Shown: positions 27,191-36,270, counted from the stretch's first letter. The stretch is 64,000 nt of DNA from Flammeovirgaceae bacterium BBD 1991-12 (GCA_001657315.1 LYSV01000005.1:1-64000); one strand, 5' to 3'. Notes: generated from the letters alone by a model not told the origin. Numbers and translations: made by a program.

Positions 27191-27649
27191 TCACCCCTTC
27201 AACGTAAACGAAGAAGTGATCCCCACTGAGAAGTTCCTGGGTAGATTATGAACGCCGAAGATCGCGCGGGTATGCTGTCCGGCTTCATCCAGAGCGTTGA
27301 CGAAAAGATCGGAAGCGCCGTTCACCACCTTAGGAGCTTCATCCCAATCAGGTGCTGATTGATAGTAAGCATCGATGTGATTCAGGCCCAGTATTTTGTC
27401 GAAACCTACCTTGACGTCTATCTGGGCCAGGATATTCAGCCCGCACAGTTGGGCGGCCTTGTAGCCCTCTTCGGTGGTGAGGTCCTGCCCCAGTCTCCCT
27501 AGATAGAGGTATTCTTCATTGAAAATGGGAAACTGAATAGCCACATAGGCGATATAGCCCCTGATGTTTACGGAAACATAAGAACCCCCGGGAGTACTTA
27601 CCTGCGGGAACTTGAGGCCGAGCGTTTCGAGTTTGGCGTGTAGGTCCAT
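27191..27649 (-). CDS. RidA/YjgF-family protein
   Basis: A 152-residue protein of the RidA superfamily, in the subgroup with the longer, chorismate-mutase-like layout. It begins MDLHAKLETLGLKFPQVSTP and contains GGSYVSVNIRGYIAYVAIQF, KAAQLCGLNILAQID and the C-terminal HTRAIFGVHNLPRNFSVGIT, typical of this group. RidA enzymes hydrolyse reactive enamine/imine intermediates; this subgroup lacks a proven reaction. It follows the unrecognised gene at 27753 on the same strand with a 103-base gap, so it may be the last gene of the lipid-type cluster. Confidence 0.82.
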   Translation of the reverse strand: MDLHAKLETLGLKFPQVSTPGGSYVSVNIRGYIAYVAIQFPIFNEEYLYLGRLGQDLTTEEGYKAAQLCGLNILAQIDVKVGFDKILGLNHIDAYYQSAPDWDEAPKVVNGASDLFVNALDEAGQHTRAIFGVHNLPRNFSVGITSSFTLKG

Positions 27650-27752
27650 AGTGCTGGGATGGGTTACTCCACTATAAACGGATGATCAGGCTGAAATGTC
27701 GACGGGATTAATGAATATTTTTTTCCGATATGCTCATCTTGAGCCCTGTCGT

Positions 27753-28655
27753 TCAGAGCCTTTGGCTCGGTGTCATGATCCCATCCTGTGATTCTCCCAG
27801 TTTTTTATTGACCAGGATCTTATGCAGCGTCTCAGCAGCTAAACCATGCAACACCAGGCGATACGCAGCAGTATAGGTAGAGCTGGGGATCATGGGGTGC
27901 TTGTTGTTCACCAGCCCCAGGTGCCCCGGCGTTCCCAGGATCTGTGAAGTATAGATGGCTATGGTCTCATCCAGTTGCAGGGAGTTGGAGGCCCTCAGGA
28001 AATCGTTGGCCGTAAGGAAAAACTGGTAGAAGGGTGTGAAAAGCTCTATGGCCGACTTCAGATCGAGGATATTGGTCCACTTTTTGGGAAAATCAATATG
28101 ATCGAACTGATCCTGGCTGATCATGCTGAGGTCCAGCGTATCCGGCGTTGTAATGATGACGTTCCTTTCCTGTAGCTGACTGTTCAGATTGATAATGAAA
28201 TTGTAAAGGTTAAGATCATGCTTAAGAAAGAGGTCGTCCTTCACATCTTCAAAATTCCCGGGTTTTAGCGGGCTCGTTTTCACTTCCACACCATTGATAT
28301 TGGCGGCAATGAATTGCAGGATCTCACTGCCCACATGAAAATGCCGGAATATCAGCAGGTTGGCATCCCTGCTTACGAATACCCTCAGCCCCCATGCCAG
28401 GATACGGTGCAGCGCCTTCGAGGAGTTGAAAAACCGCGGCAGGAAGAACTTGAAGGCATGAATAAAGAACATGGTCACCTTGGACCAGAACTTTATCAGC
28501 GGATAGAGATAGCGGGCTGACCGGGAGTTATTGTCCCGCATTAAGGCCTGCTTGGTCCGGTTGTTCATAGGGATACTGCTGTCCAGGTACAGGGCGAGCC
28601 ACGGATTAGGGTCCCGGCTGTCATGCTTGGATAGATCAAATAATTTCTCGGACAT
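27753..28655 (-). CDS. Unrecognised protein in the ketosynthase cluster
   Basis: A 300-residue protein with no function I can name. It begins MSEKLFDLSKHDSRDPNPWL and has a hydrophobic patch near 55-72 (FWSKVTMFFIHAFKFFLPRF) that could be a membrane-associated helix. A conserved-looking FRHFHVGSEILQFIAAN lies near 105-120, and a C-terminal helical part holds SQILGTPGHLGLVNNKHPMI. The His/Glu pattern FRHFHVGSE could bind a metal, but this is only a guess. It lies 158 bases after the ketosynthase fusion gene on the same strand and probably belongs to that cluster. Confidence 0.8.
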   Translation of the reverse strand: MSEKLFDLSKHDSRDPNPWLALYLDSSIPMNNRTKQALMRDNNSRSARYLYPLIKFWSKVTMFFIHAFKFFLPRFFNSSKALHRILAWGLRVFVSRDANLLIFRHFHVGSEILQFIAANINGVEVKTSPLKPGNFEDVKDDLFLKHDLNLYNFIINLNSQLQERNVIITTPDTLDLSMISQDQFDHIDFPKKWTNILDLKSAIELFTPFYQFFLTANDFLRASNSLQLDETIAIYTSQILGTPGHLGLVNNKHPMIPSSTYTAAYRLVLHGLAAETLHKILVNKKLGESQDGIMTPSQRL

Positions 28656-28813
28656 ACTCTGTTTTTATGTTAGTAGTTCAATACCATTAAGTTAAGGGTT
28701 TTATGTAATCCTGATGCTCACCTCTGGTCCCCTGAACGAGAAACTTAATGCGTGATGAGTTGCCCCTTCAGGGGTTAGGGGTGCGATGGACATGCTTAAC
28801 ATAATAACATGGG

Positions 28814-30691
28814 TTAATAATTACCTAATTCTTCCAACTGCAGATGATACAATCTGGCCGTGGTTTTTGCCGTCCTTACGATCCTTTCGGCAACGCCCCT
28901 GTTCATATCAGGATGATTCAGGGCCTGCTCCAGGCGATGGAAATGGTCCTCATCGGCCACCCCATGATAGGTAAAAAAAGACACCTGATCGTCTGTTAGC
29001 TGCAACTGCTCCTGGATCATTTCTCCCCAATGCCCGGCCAGCCGCTTTCCTATACCTTCGATGATGAACATCGCTCCCAGAAGATCCAGCGGGTTTGGCT
29101 TACCTGCCTGATGGAACATAAAGGAAGACAAGGCCATGCTGCCGATGTTCTTTTTTTCCGTCTGAATAGCTGAAGCGGGTTCACCGAGAGCTACAAAGTT
29201 CTTTTCCAGCAGCTGATAATCCTTATGCTCCGTGGCGGCATGCCGGATAAAGGCAGACCGTAGCTCAAACAACCCAATGTCAATGTTGGAGGCTGCCCGG
29301 GTGATCCATTGTGATCCGTCGATTACCTGCTGCCGGAGATCATGAAGCAGCAGTTTATAATCCTCCAGCCGGAGTGTGCCGTTGTGTATCCGGGCTACTA
29401 TGGGCACCTTCAGCAACTGGGTTTCAAACCCGATCCATACCGTGCTCAGCTGCCGGACCAGCCATTCGGAAACAGGACTTTTTTCCAGGTGCAGGTCGGG
29501 TGCTTCAATCTCACGGGTTGCCGAACGAAAGGTCCCGGGCTCCTCCGGCATTTCCACACTCAGCTTCATGAAGGACGTGATGAACCGGCCGCTTTCCGGC
29601 ACCATGCATACTATGGAATCACCGGCCTTTAGCCTGCCGGAGTACATCAGCTCTTCCAGCATAATGAAAATGGAGGCTGCCCCGGTATTTCCCCTGGAGG
29701 TAAGATTACTGAACCACTTTTCCTCAGGTACATCGGCGCCACCCTTAGCCATCAGATCTTGGATCGGTGTTTTGAAAAACTCTGAGGAATAATGACAGCA
29801 GAGCCAGTCAATTTTCCTGGGATCTATGGCGCCTTCATCGATCAGGGTGAAATAATGGGCTACTCCTTTCTTTACCACCTCATCGAGCAGCCTGATGTCC
29901 TGCTTCAGGTTCAGGGCGCCTGTTCCGGAGGCCGACTCATAGTCAGGATAGTCCAGCCAGGTCTTTTCGCTTTCATTTTTATTGTCCGTCTTGCCGGTAA
30001 ACATGCACAAGGGATGCTCATGGGCATGGGACCGGATATCGATCCAGTCGATTTTCAACGACGGCCCTGTTTTGCTCTTTTTATTCTCCAGTACCAATGC
30101 CCCGGCACCGTCGGACAGCATCCACCTGAGAAATTCCGTATCGAAGGGAACGGCATCCATCTGCTGGGCCTCAAACCGGGAGGCTTTGAACAGCCGGCTG
30201 GAAAACTCGCTGCCGGCACATACGGCATTTTGCTTTTCATTGCACCTGATCTGCGCCCAGGCGTTTTTCAGGGCCATCATGCTGCTGGCGCATACGCTCT
30301 GAAAGCTGGCAATTTCACAGGCAGGCAGGTCCAGCCGGGCGTGCACCATGCTGGCAAAGCCCGGCACGGGCAGGTCCCCCTGTGTGGTGCCTGTGGTGAG
30401 CAATTCTACTTCCCGGGCGGTAAGATCACTCTTTTCCAGTGCACTTTCTATAGCCAGCGCCGCCATCTGCGCATTGGAATGTGTGCTTTGCTGGTGTTTA
30501 TCCAACGCGTAATAGCGCTGTTTTATACCGTTTTGCTTCAGGATACGGCTTTTGGCCACACTGCCGTTACCGTTGATCCTGCCCAGGTACTCTTCCATTT
30601 CGTCATTGGAAACAGGTTGATTGGGCAGAAAAGCGCCCGCTCCGGTGATGTATACATCTTTCATTACAGGGTGGTCTTCATTGTGGGTCAT
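28814..30691 (-). CDS. Ketoacyl-ACP synthase III fused to a haem-oxygenase-like domain
   Basis: A 625-residue two-domain protein. Residues 10-380 are a FabH-type ketosynthase III with the thiolase-fold triad Cys134 (SVCASSMMALKNAW), His300 (LCCHYSSEFF) and Asn335 (SRGNTGAASIF). Residues about 400-625 form a helical haem-oxygenase-like domain with candidate metal ligands: His484 and His489 in FIRHAATEHKDY, Glu545 in FIIEGIGKR, His554, His576, Asp580, His583 and His585 in TYHGVADEDHFHRL. This second part resembles the diiron oxidases of the UndA/SznF/CADD class or TenA-like proteins. The start overlaps the hydroxylase stop by four bases (ATGA), which fixes it. A role in making and then oxidising a beta-keto or fatty product is inferred. 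Confidence 0.85.
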   Translation of the reverse strand: MTHNEDHPVMKDVYITGAGAFLPNQPVSNDEMEEYLGRINGNGSVAKSRILKQNGIKQRYYALDKHQQSTHSNAQMAALAIESALEKSDLTAREVELLTTGTTQGDLPVPGFASMVHARLDLPACEIASFQSVCASSMMALKNAWAQIRCNEKQNAVCAGSEFSSRLFKASRFEAQQMDAVPFDTEFLRWMLSDGAGALVLENKKSKTGPSLKIDWIDIRSHAHEHPLCMFTGKTDNKNESEKTWLDYPDYESASGTGALNLKQDIRLLDEVVKKGVAHYFTLIDEGAIDPRKIDWLCCHYSSEFFKTPIQDLMAKGGADVPEEKWFSNLTSRGNTGAASIFIMLEELMYSGRLKAGDSIVCMVPESGRFITSFMKLSVEMPEEPGTFRSATREIEAPDLHLEKSPVSEWLVRQLSTVWIGFETQLLKVPIVARIHNGTLRLEDYKLLLHDLRQQVIDGSQWITRAASNIDIGLFELRSAFIRHAATEHKDYQLLEKNFVALGEPASAIQTEKKNIGSMALSSFMFHQAGKPNPLDLLGAMFIIEGIGKRLAGHWGEMIQEQLQLTDDQVSFFTYHGVADEDHFHRLEQALNHPDMNRGVAERIVRTAKTTARLYHLQLEELGNY

Positions 30692-31416
30692 TGTTTTCTG
30701 CTTATTTTCTCATTAAGCTTGTCCAGCAGGTGCGAAGCAAAACCATAATTTCTTCTCCCTTTGGAATGATGCTGATGGTGATAAGTGCCAAATAATTTCC
30801 AGTCTGCTCCCTTTCCATGCCCAAAACGAAAGTTGCAATGCCCGGAGTAATTTAATAATACACTCACCAGAGGAAACAGGAAAATGGCCAGTGGTGCCAA
30901 CGGAACAAACGGGGCAAGGGTTACAGGAACGGTACTGAGCAGCAGCGCTTCAAACCAGTGGAAGCTGTAAACCGAATAAACCGTGGGTATTATGGACCGG
31001 TGATGGACAAAATGTACTCTTTTCATGAAAAAAGGCAGATGCATGATCCGGTGAACGATAAAAAAGTGGATCTCATTCCAGAGCGTGAGCAGGAGCAGGC
31101 CCGTGATAATATTTAAAGGACTATCAGCCAGCAGTGTTATCCGGTCCGTCCGTATCAGATAAATGATCGGTATCCCTGAAAATCCGAAGATAAAGACAGA
31201 AAGGAGCGAATGCCTGATCTCATAATAGATCTGACTTTTTGAAGGTTCTTTTTCAGTGATCCGGTGCAGTAGGCCTTTACGTGCCAGAAATTTACAGACT
31301 GAAAGGAAAAGTGGCGCCAGCACCAGGTAAAGAATAACAAAATATACCAGTACCAATACGAAGATCTGAGGGTAGGAGTACTCATACAAAATGGCATCTA
31401 CTTGCTTTTGTATCAT
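30688..31416 (-). CDS. Sterol desaturase/fatty acid hydroxylase family membrane protein
   Basis: A 242-residue integral membrane di-iron enzyme. All histidine motifs of the family are present: HFFIVHRIMH (His117, 122, 126), HFVHH (His135, 138, 139), His193 in SGHCNF, and TYHHQHHSK (His213, 214, 216, 217). About four membrane segments are seen (15-40, 68-90, 98-120, 155-190). Members hydroxylate or desaturate fatty acids, sterols or carotenoids with oxygen. Its stop overlaps the start of the ketosynthase fusion by four bases, so the two are translationally coupled and the substrate is probably the acyl chain built by that cluster. Confidence 0.9.
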   Translation of the reverse strand: MIQKQVDAILYEYSYPQIFVLVLVYFVILYLVLAPLFLSVCKFLARKGLLHRITEKEPSKSQIYYEIRHSLLSVFIFGFSGIPIIYLIRTDRITLLADSPLNIITGLLLLTLWNEIHFFIVHRIMHLPFFMKRVHFVHHRSIIPTVYSVYSFHWFEALLLSTVPVTLAPFVPLAPLAIFLFPLVSVLLNYSGHCNFRFGHGKGADWKLFGTYHHQHHSKGRRNYGFASHLLDKLNEKISRKQ

Positions 31417-31686
31417 CTGATCAGCTTTTTCATGCGATTATCCACCCAAAATAAGCATAATTCTATTGTGATATGTATAGGACACATGTCCTCAGCATCC
31501 CGTTGTAATTTTATTCATATCTAATACTAATGATATTTGTGCAAACCGTGTTCCTGCTCCCCGGCTGTTTATTCACACCTGTGTGTTGAAACTTAGGTGT
31601 ACAGGTATTATTATATTATTGGGTACTATTCAGCTATTAAATACATCCTCCACATTTCAACATATTCTGAAAATAAACAAAATGAA
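31417..31686. other. Divergent region before the lipid-type cluster
   Basis: A+T-rich, with no gene. It should contain the promoter of the hydroxylase-ketosynthase operon. No clear promoter element was recognised. Confidence 0.4.
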
Positions 31687-31862
31687 CGTCATTCCGTGCC
31701 GGTGGTTGTGGGTAGCTCCGATAATTATCGGAGGCGGGAGAGCCGGAATCTACCATCGCAGGGGACGAAAACCCCGGCGCTATTCAAAAAGTATGCGTTC
31801 AGCGAGGTAGTAGATTCCGGTTCTGCCCTCCCCAATGTACTCTATGGCAGACCGGAATGACG
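31687..31862. repeat. Dispersed CGTCATTCC palindromic repeat, copy D
   Basis: It starts CGTCATTCC, ends GGAATGACG, with inner arms GGAATCTACCATCGC and GTAGTAGATTCC. It carries an extra perfect palindrome, CTCCGATAATTATCGGAG, near its left end. Confidence 0.88.
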
Positions 31863-31874
31863 CCTTTTTTCTTG

Positions 31875-31975
31875 TTTACTGCCATTCATTACTCAGCGTA
31901 GCGGACATAAGCCCACTGGACTTTGCTACGCCGAATGACGAAAAAAGTAGAGGGACGCCCGGAATGACGTCGAAA
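31875..31975. repeat. Truncated palindromic repeat remnants after copy D
   Basis: GCCATTCATTACTCAGCGTA, a GCGTAGC...GCTACGC hairpin, CGAATGACG and then a second CCGGAATGACG end. These look like partial copies of the same family, related to the left part of copy B (ACGCAACGTAGTGGAGATCA). Confidence 0.6.
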
Positions 31976-32191
31976 AAGGTAGCTGAATAATACCACTATT
32001 TTCAAAGATCATTCTGCAAGGTGTCTTCATATCTGAAAAAATGTTACCTTCGCACGCTTAATTAAAGGAGCGTTCGAAAAACTGCACCTGATGCAAGCCA
32101 TACAACTTCCCTGATACATTTACATAGTAAACTTATTTCGACCTGGTTGAACTTTCTTCCAGTTTAAAAATTACCATTTGCACAGTATTTC
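31976..32191. other. Leader region of the SulP transporter gene
   Basis: No gene. TACCTTCG at 32045-32052 is one base off the Bacteroidota -7 element TAnnTTTG, but no TTTG lies at the right distance upstream, so the promoter call is weak. Confidence 0.35.
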
Positions 32192-33721
32192 ATGAAAAAG
32201 TATTTCAACCTTTTCGACCTGTCTCAAAAAGTAGACTATAAAAATGAGGTCCTGTCAGGGCTTACCGTAGCCCTGGCGCTGGTACCAGAGGCCATTGCCT
32301 TTGCCTTGATCGCTGGCCTTTCTCCTTTGACCGGGCTGTATGCAGCTTTTGTGCTGGGGCTGGTTACGGCAATTCTTGGCGGGCGGCCCGGTATGATTTC
32401 CGGGGCAACCGGCGCTGTAGCCGTAGTGATCGTTTCTTTGGTGCAGTCACATGGGGTTGAATATGTTTTTGCCACCGTAGTGCTGGCAGGAATTTTTCAG
32501 ATGTTAGCGGGTTTTTTGCGATTGGGTAAACTGATGCGGCTGGTACCACATCCGGTGATCTTTGGTTTTGTGAACGGCCTGGCGATCATCATTTTTATGT
32601 CCCAACTGGACCAGTTCAAAGATACTTCCGGAAACTGGCTGACCGGAACACCGCTTTATGTGCTTTTCGGACTGGTAGTGCTGACTATGTTCATCATTTG
32701 GGGATTGCCCAAACTAAGTAAGGCTATTCCGGCCTCTCTGGTGGCTATACTGGCCGTTTTCGGTTTGGTGGTTTATTTCAACATTGACACCAGGACCATC
32801 GGGGACATTGCTTCTATCCAGGGTGGTTTTCCACCGTTCCATATTCCCAACATTCCTTTTAATCTGGAGACACTGACCATTATATTTCCATATGCCGCTA
32901 TAGTGGCTGGAGTAGGTTTGATCGAAAGCCTGCTTACCCTTAACATTATTGATGAAATAACGGAAACAAGAGGAAGGGGAAACAAGGAAGCTGTGGCGCA
33001 AGGCACTGCCAACATTCTGTCCGGGCTATTCTCAGGTATGGGTGGATGTGCCATGCTGGGTCAAAGCCTGATCAATATTTCCAATGGCGCCAGAGCAAGG
33101 CTGTCAGGTATAGTAGCGGCCATAATGCTACTGGTGTTTATCATGTTTGGCGCCGATCTCATCGAAAAACTACCCATGGCAGCATTAACAGGTCTGATGA
33201 TCATGGTAGCCATTGGTACTTTTGAATGGGCCAGCCTCAGAACGTTCAATAGAATGCCCAAATCAGACATTTTTGTGATGGTCATGGTTACGCTGGTTAC
33301 GGTATTCCTTCATAACCTGGCGCTGGCCGTTGTTGTAGGCGTGATCATCTCAGCGCTGGTTTTTGCCTGGGATAATGCCAAACGTATCCGTGCAAGAAAA
33401 TATGTGGATGAAGATGGGGTGAAACATTACGAGATCTACGGACCATTGTTTTTCGGGTCGGTAACTGCATTTAATGAAAAGTTTGATGTGCTGAACGATC
33501 CCGAAGAGGTGATCATAGACTTTGAAGAGAGCCGTGTGGTGGATATGTCGGCCATAGAGGCATTAAATAAAATTACTGAGCGCTACCAAAAGGTAGGCAA
33601 AAAGATACACCTCAAGCACCTTAGCGCCGATTGTCGCCGGTTGCTCAAAAATGCAGAGGAGATCATTGAAGTGAATGTGCTGGAAGATCCGACGTATAAG
33701 GTAGCGGTGGATAATATCTAA
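32192..33721 (+). CDS. SulP-family anion transporter with STAS domain
   Basis: A 509-residue inner-membrane transporter. The membrane part (about 20-395) shows family motifs: GLTVALALVPEAIAFALIAG, SPLTGLYAAFVLGL, GRPGMISGATGAVAVVIVSL, FSGMGGCAMLGQSLINISNG. A short C-terminal STAS domain (about 410-509; VIIDFEESRVVDMSAIEALN) follows. SulP proteins move sulfate, bicarbonate or organic anions, often with Na+ or H+. The short STAS and the sequence style resemble the bicarbonate or sulfate transporters common in marine bacteria, but the substrate cannot be fixed. It stands alone, between two copies of the dispersed repeat. Confidence 0.92.
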   Translation: MKKYFNLFDLSQKVDYKNEVLSGLTVALALVPEAIAFALIAGLSPLTGLYAAFVLGLVTAILGGRPGMISGATGAVAVVIVSLVQSHGVEYVFATVVLAGIFQMLAGFLRLGKLMRLVPHPVIFGFVNGLAIIIFMSQLDQFKDTSGNWLTGTPLYVLFGLVVLTMFIIWGLPKLSKAIPASLVAILAVFGLVVYFNIDTRTIGDIASIQGGFPPFHIPNIPFNLETLTIIFPYAAIVAGVGLIESLLTLNIIDEITETRGRGNKEAVAQGTANILSGLFSGMGGCAMLGQSLINISNGARARLSGIVAAIMLLVFIMFGADLIEKLPMAALTGLMIMVAIGTFEWASLRTFNRMPKSDIFVMVMVTLVTVFLHNLALAVVVGVIISALVFAWDNAKRIRARKYVDEDGVKHYEIYGPLFFGSVTAFNEKFDVLNDPEEVIIDFEESRVVDMSAIEALNKITERYQKVGKKIHLKHLSADCRRLLKNAEEIIEVNVLEDPTYKVAVDNI

Positions 33722-34125
33722 ACCTGAGATCAGTATTGCCACATGTATATTAAGTCGGCAATCGGCAATTTTCAGTCGGCAAGATATGTTGGTCAATATT
33801 CAGTTGATCTCCATCAAAAGCGAAAAAACTCCTTTGACGTCATTCCTGCCCGCCTGTGTGAGAGGTAGCGCGTGAGCAGGAATCTGCTTTGTCGGGGAAC
33901 GAAAATGAGCACACTCTCCGGGTCATGTTCGGCAAAGTAGCAGATTCCCCGCAGAGTCCGGTGTGCTGGTCGCGCGCCGGTCCAACGCTGAGGCTGCCAG
34001 GAATGACGTTTATATTTGGAGTAGTCGGAATTATTCTATAGCTGAATAGTAACCAATATTGGCCTTATTACTATGACGAACTATTTGTTTTTTTCTGAAA
34101 AACAGTTATTCATTGCCATTATCAA
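33722..34125. other. Intergenic region around repeat copy E
   Basis: About 400 bases, of which 33838-34008 are repeat copy E. The left part has short direct copies of GTCGGCAA (33753-33782). No gene is seen. Confidence 0.5.
33838..34008. repeat. Dispersed CGTCATTCC palindromic repeat, copy E
   Basis: It starts CGTCATTCC, ends GGAATGACG; inner arms GGAATCTGCTTTG and CAAAGTAGCAGATTCC pair. It is more diverged in the middle than copies A-D and carries a CGTGAGCAGGAATCT block shared with copy C. Confidence 0.85.
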
Positions 34126-35094
34126 ATGGTAAACAAACTGACATCTTCCAAAGCTGTATTCCTTGCCCCGCCCGAAGTACATCTGCTCGATATAAGCGGT
34201 CCTGCCCACATATTTTATGAGGCGAGGGACTATGGCGCTCCTGTTACTTCTCACTTTATCACACTGAACCAAAACACCAGGCTTTCTACCAGCAGTGGGC
34301 TTGTTTTTGCTGATCTGCAGCCCTTTCAGAACGTAGCACTGTCGGAAGGAGATATGCTTTTTGTCCCCGGTCTGCAGGCGGAGCTTTTGCTGGACCCAAA
34401 ATTCATTGACTCTGCCCGGCCCTTTCTGGACTGGATGGTAGAGCAGCATAAACGAGGAGTCATCATATGTTCGGTGTGTACCGGCGCCTTTTTACTGGCG
34501 GAATCCGGGCTTCTGGACCAAAGGCAATGCACTACCCACTGGAAATATTTCGAGAGATTCAGAAAAAAATTCCCAAGGGTGGATTTGCTGGCCAACCGGC
34601 TGTTTGTGGAAAGCGGTCATATCTGCACCAGCGCTGGCGTAGCGTCAGGTATTGACCTGGCTTTGTACCTGTTGGAAAAGAAGTATGGTACCCGTTTCGC
34701 CTCGGATATCGCTCGTGAGGTGGTGGTCTATCTGCGAAGGGGAGAAGAGGACCCTCAGCTTAGCGTATTTCTGCAATACCGGAACCATCAGGAGGACCGT
34801 ATCCATGAGATCCAGAACTGGCTGTCCCATCATCTTTCTTCCGGTATTACACTTGAGGAACTGGCCTTTAAGGTGCATACCAGTGCCAGGAATCTGACGC
34901 GTCTGTTTAAAAATACCACAGGGATCACCATTGGTGAATATGTGGAAAAACTGAGGGTGGAAACCGCCATGCACCTGCTGAATGAAGGTGCCAAGGTAGA
35001 GGCGGTAACTATGGAGTGTGGCCTGAAAAGCACCAACCAGCTAAGGGAAATACTGAAAAGACATACGGGCCGGCTGCCCCATGACTTTCAATAA
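34126..35094 (+). CDS. GlxA-family regulator (DJ-1/PfpI plus AraC helix-turn-helix)
   Basis: A 322-residue transcription regulator. Residues 8-190 are a DJ-1/PfpI domain with the nucleophile-elbow motif ICSVCTGAFLLAESGLLDQR. Residues about 220-322 are an AraC-type DNA-binding domain with two helix-turn-helix units (GITLEELAFKVHTSARNLTR and AVTMECGLKSTNQLREILKR). GlxA-type proteins sense a small molecule, often an amine or osmolyte, and activate catabolic genes. A second DJ-1/PfpI gene lies 69 bases downstream and is a likely target or partner. Confidence 0.93.
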   Translation: MVNKLTSSKAVFLAPPEVHLLDISGPAHIFYEARDYGAPVTSHFITLNQNTRLSTSSGLVFADLQPFQNVALSEGDMLFVPGLQAELLLDPKFIDSARPFLDWMVEQHKRGVIICSVCTGAFLLAESGLLDQRQCTTHWKYFERFRKKFPRVDLLANRLFVESGHICTSAGVASGIDLALYLLEKKYGTRFASDIAREVVVYLRRGEEDPQLSVFLQYRNHQEDRIHEIQNWLSHHLSSGITLEELAFKVHTSARNLTRLFKNTTGITIGEYVEKLRVETAMHLLNEGAKVEAVTMECGLKSTNQLREILKRHTGRLPHDFQ

Positions 35095-35163
35095 TGTCCT
35101 GATCCTGCGCCTTTTTGTCCTGTACAGAGAATAGATCCTGTCCTATTTTTGAAAATAAAAAAT

Positions 35164-36270
35164 ATGCACAAGTCAATCCTGATCATTATTATGGTGATTT
35201 ACCAGGTCACTATAGCACAGTCCGTGATCGATGCCGGACCTTTGAACTATTACTGTCCACCCTGCGATCTTCCCTGTGACGATGAAACGTTCCATACGCC
35301 CGGGAAATGCGAATATTGTGGGATGGAGCTTACCGCTATGACCGCCAAACAAAGAGCAGAACAGATGAAAAAAATAAAGACCATTGCCTTCTATCTGCAG
35401 GACGGGGTGGAAATACTGGATTTTGCCGGCCCTATGGAAGTTTTTTCCTACGCCGGATATGAAGTATTTACCGTATCCAAAACCAAAGATCCTATTATTT
35501 CGCAGCGTATTCTGAAAATAATACCGGACTACAGCATAGCCGATGCTCCTGAAGCCGATGTTCTGGCGTTTTTCGGAGGGAATTCAAATGTGGCTTCTGA
35601 TGATCCTGAGGTGATCGCATGGGTAAAGTCCCGTTCCGATGTAGAATACCACTTTTCCGTGTGCACGGGAGCGTTCATACTGGCTGAATCCGGTATCCTG
35701 GATGGGAAAACGGTCACCACTTTCCATTATTCCATCGAAGGATTAAGAAACAGCTATCCAAAGGCCAAAGTACTGGACAACGTTCGGTTTGTGGACAATG
35801 GTCAGGTGATCACCACGGCCGGCATTTCAGCGGGTATTGACGGAGCCCTGCACCTTGTGGCTAAATTCAATGGTCTTCCGGCAGCCCGGAGAGCCGCCTA
35901 CATTATGGAATACGACAAATGGACCCCCGGCGAAGGGCTGATCCTTTCTGAGGACAATCCCTATGATTTTGAAAAACTGCCTCAGGAAGAGTTGAGTGCC
36001 TATGAAGGCACCTACGAATTTGAAGAAGGCAAAAAAGCTATGGTTATAGCCGGTAACGAAGGGAATACGCTCTATGCCGTAATAGAAGGCAGAGCTTTCC
36101 CTTTGTATTTTGAAGCAAAAGATAAATACGTGAATGTGGCCGGTCAGCAGGTGCTGTTTATCCGGGAAAATGATCGCATCACCGGATACAAAAGCAACGG
36201 TGAGGGACCATTTAAAAAACTCAGCAATGAAACCGGTAATGCCCGGGAGCAGGTAAATGCTTTGAATTGA
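35164..36270 (+). CDS. Exported DJ-1/PfpI protein with N-terminal heavy-metal-binding domain
   Basis: A 368-residue protein. I choose the ATG at 35164, which gives a signal peptide (MHKSILIIIMVIYQVTIAQS); the open frame can begin at a TTG five codons earlier. Residues 28-55 form a Cys-rich metal-binding motif with Cys31, 34, 38, 49 and 52 (CPPCDLPC and CEYCGMEL), as in heavy-metal-binding domains of efflux proteins. Residues about 75-275 are a DJ-1/PfpI domain with FSVCTGAFILAESGILDGKT. The C-terminal 85 residues are a small beta-domain. It is probably periplasmic. The GlxA-like gene upstream has the same DJ-1 type, so the two may share a ligand. Confidence 0.88.
   Translation: MHKSILIIIMVIYQVTIAQSVIDAGPLNYYCPPCDLPCDDETFHTPGKCEYCGMELTAMTAKQRAEQMKKIKTIAFYLQDGVEILDFAGPMEVFSYAGYEVFTVSKTKDPIISQRILKIIPDYSIADAPEADVLAFFGGNSNVASDDPEVIAWVKSRSDVEYHFSVCTGAFILAESGILDGKTVTTFHYSIEGLRNSYPKAKVLDNVRFVDNGQVITTAGISAGIDGALHLVAKFNGLPAARRAAYIMEYDKWTPGEGLILSEDNPYDFEKLPQEELSAYEGTYEFEEGKKAMVIAGNEGNTLYAVIEGRAFPLYFEAKDKYVNVAGQQVLFIRENDRITGYKSNGEGPFKKLSNETGNAREQVNALN

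Noticed and set aside
29792-30748. A 318-codon plus-strand frame opposite the ketosynthase fusion
   Set aside because: It is antisense to a gene with clear catalytic motifs; its own translation is rich in Gly, Phe, His and Gln without family features.
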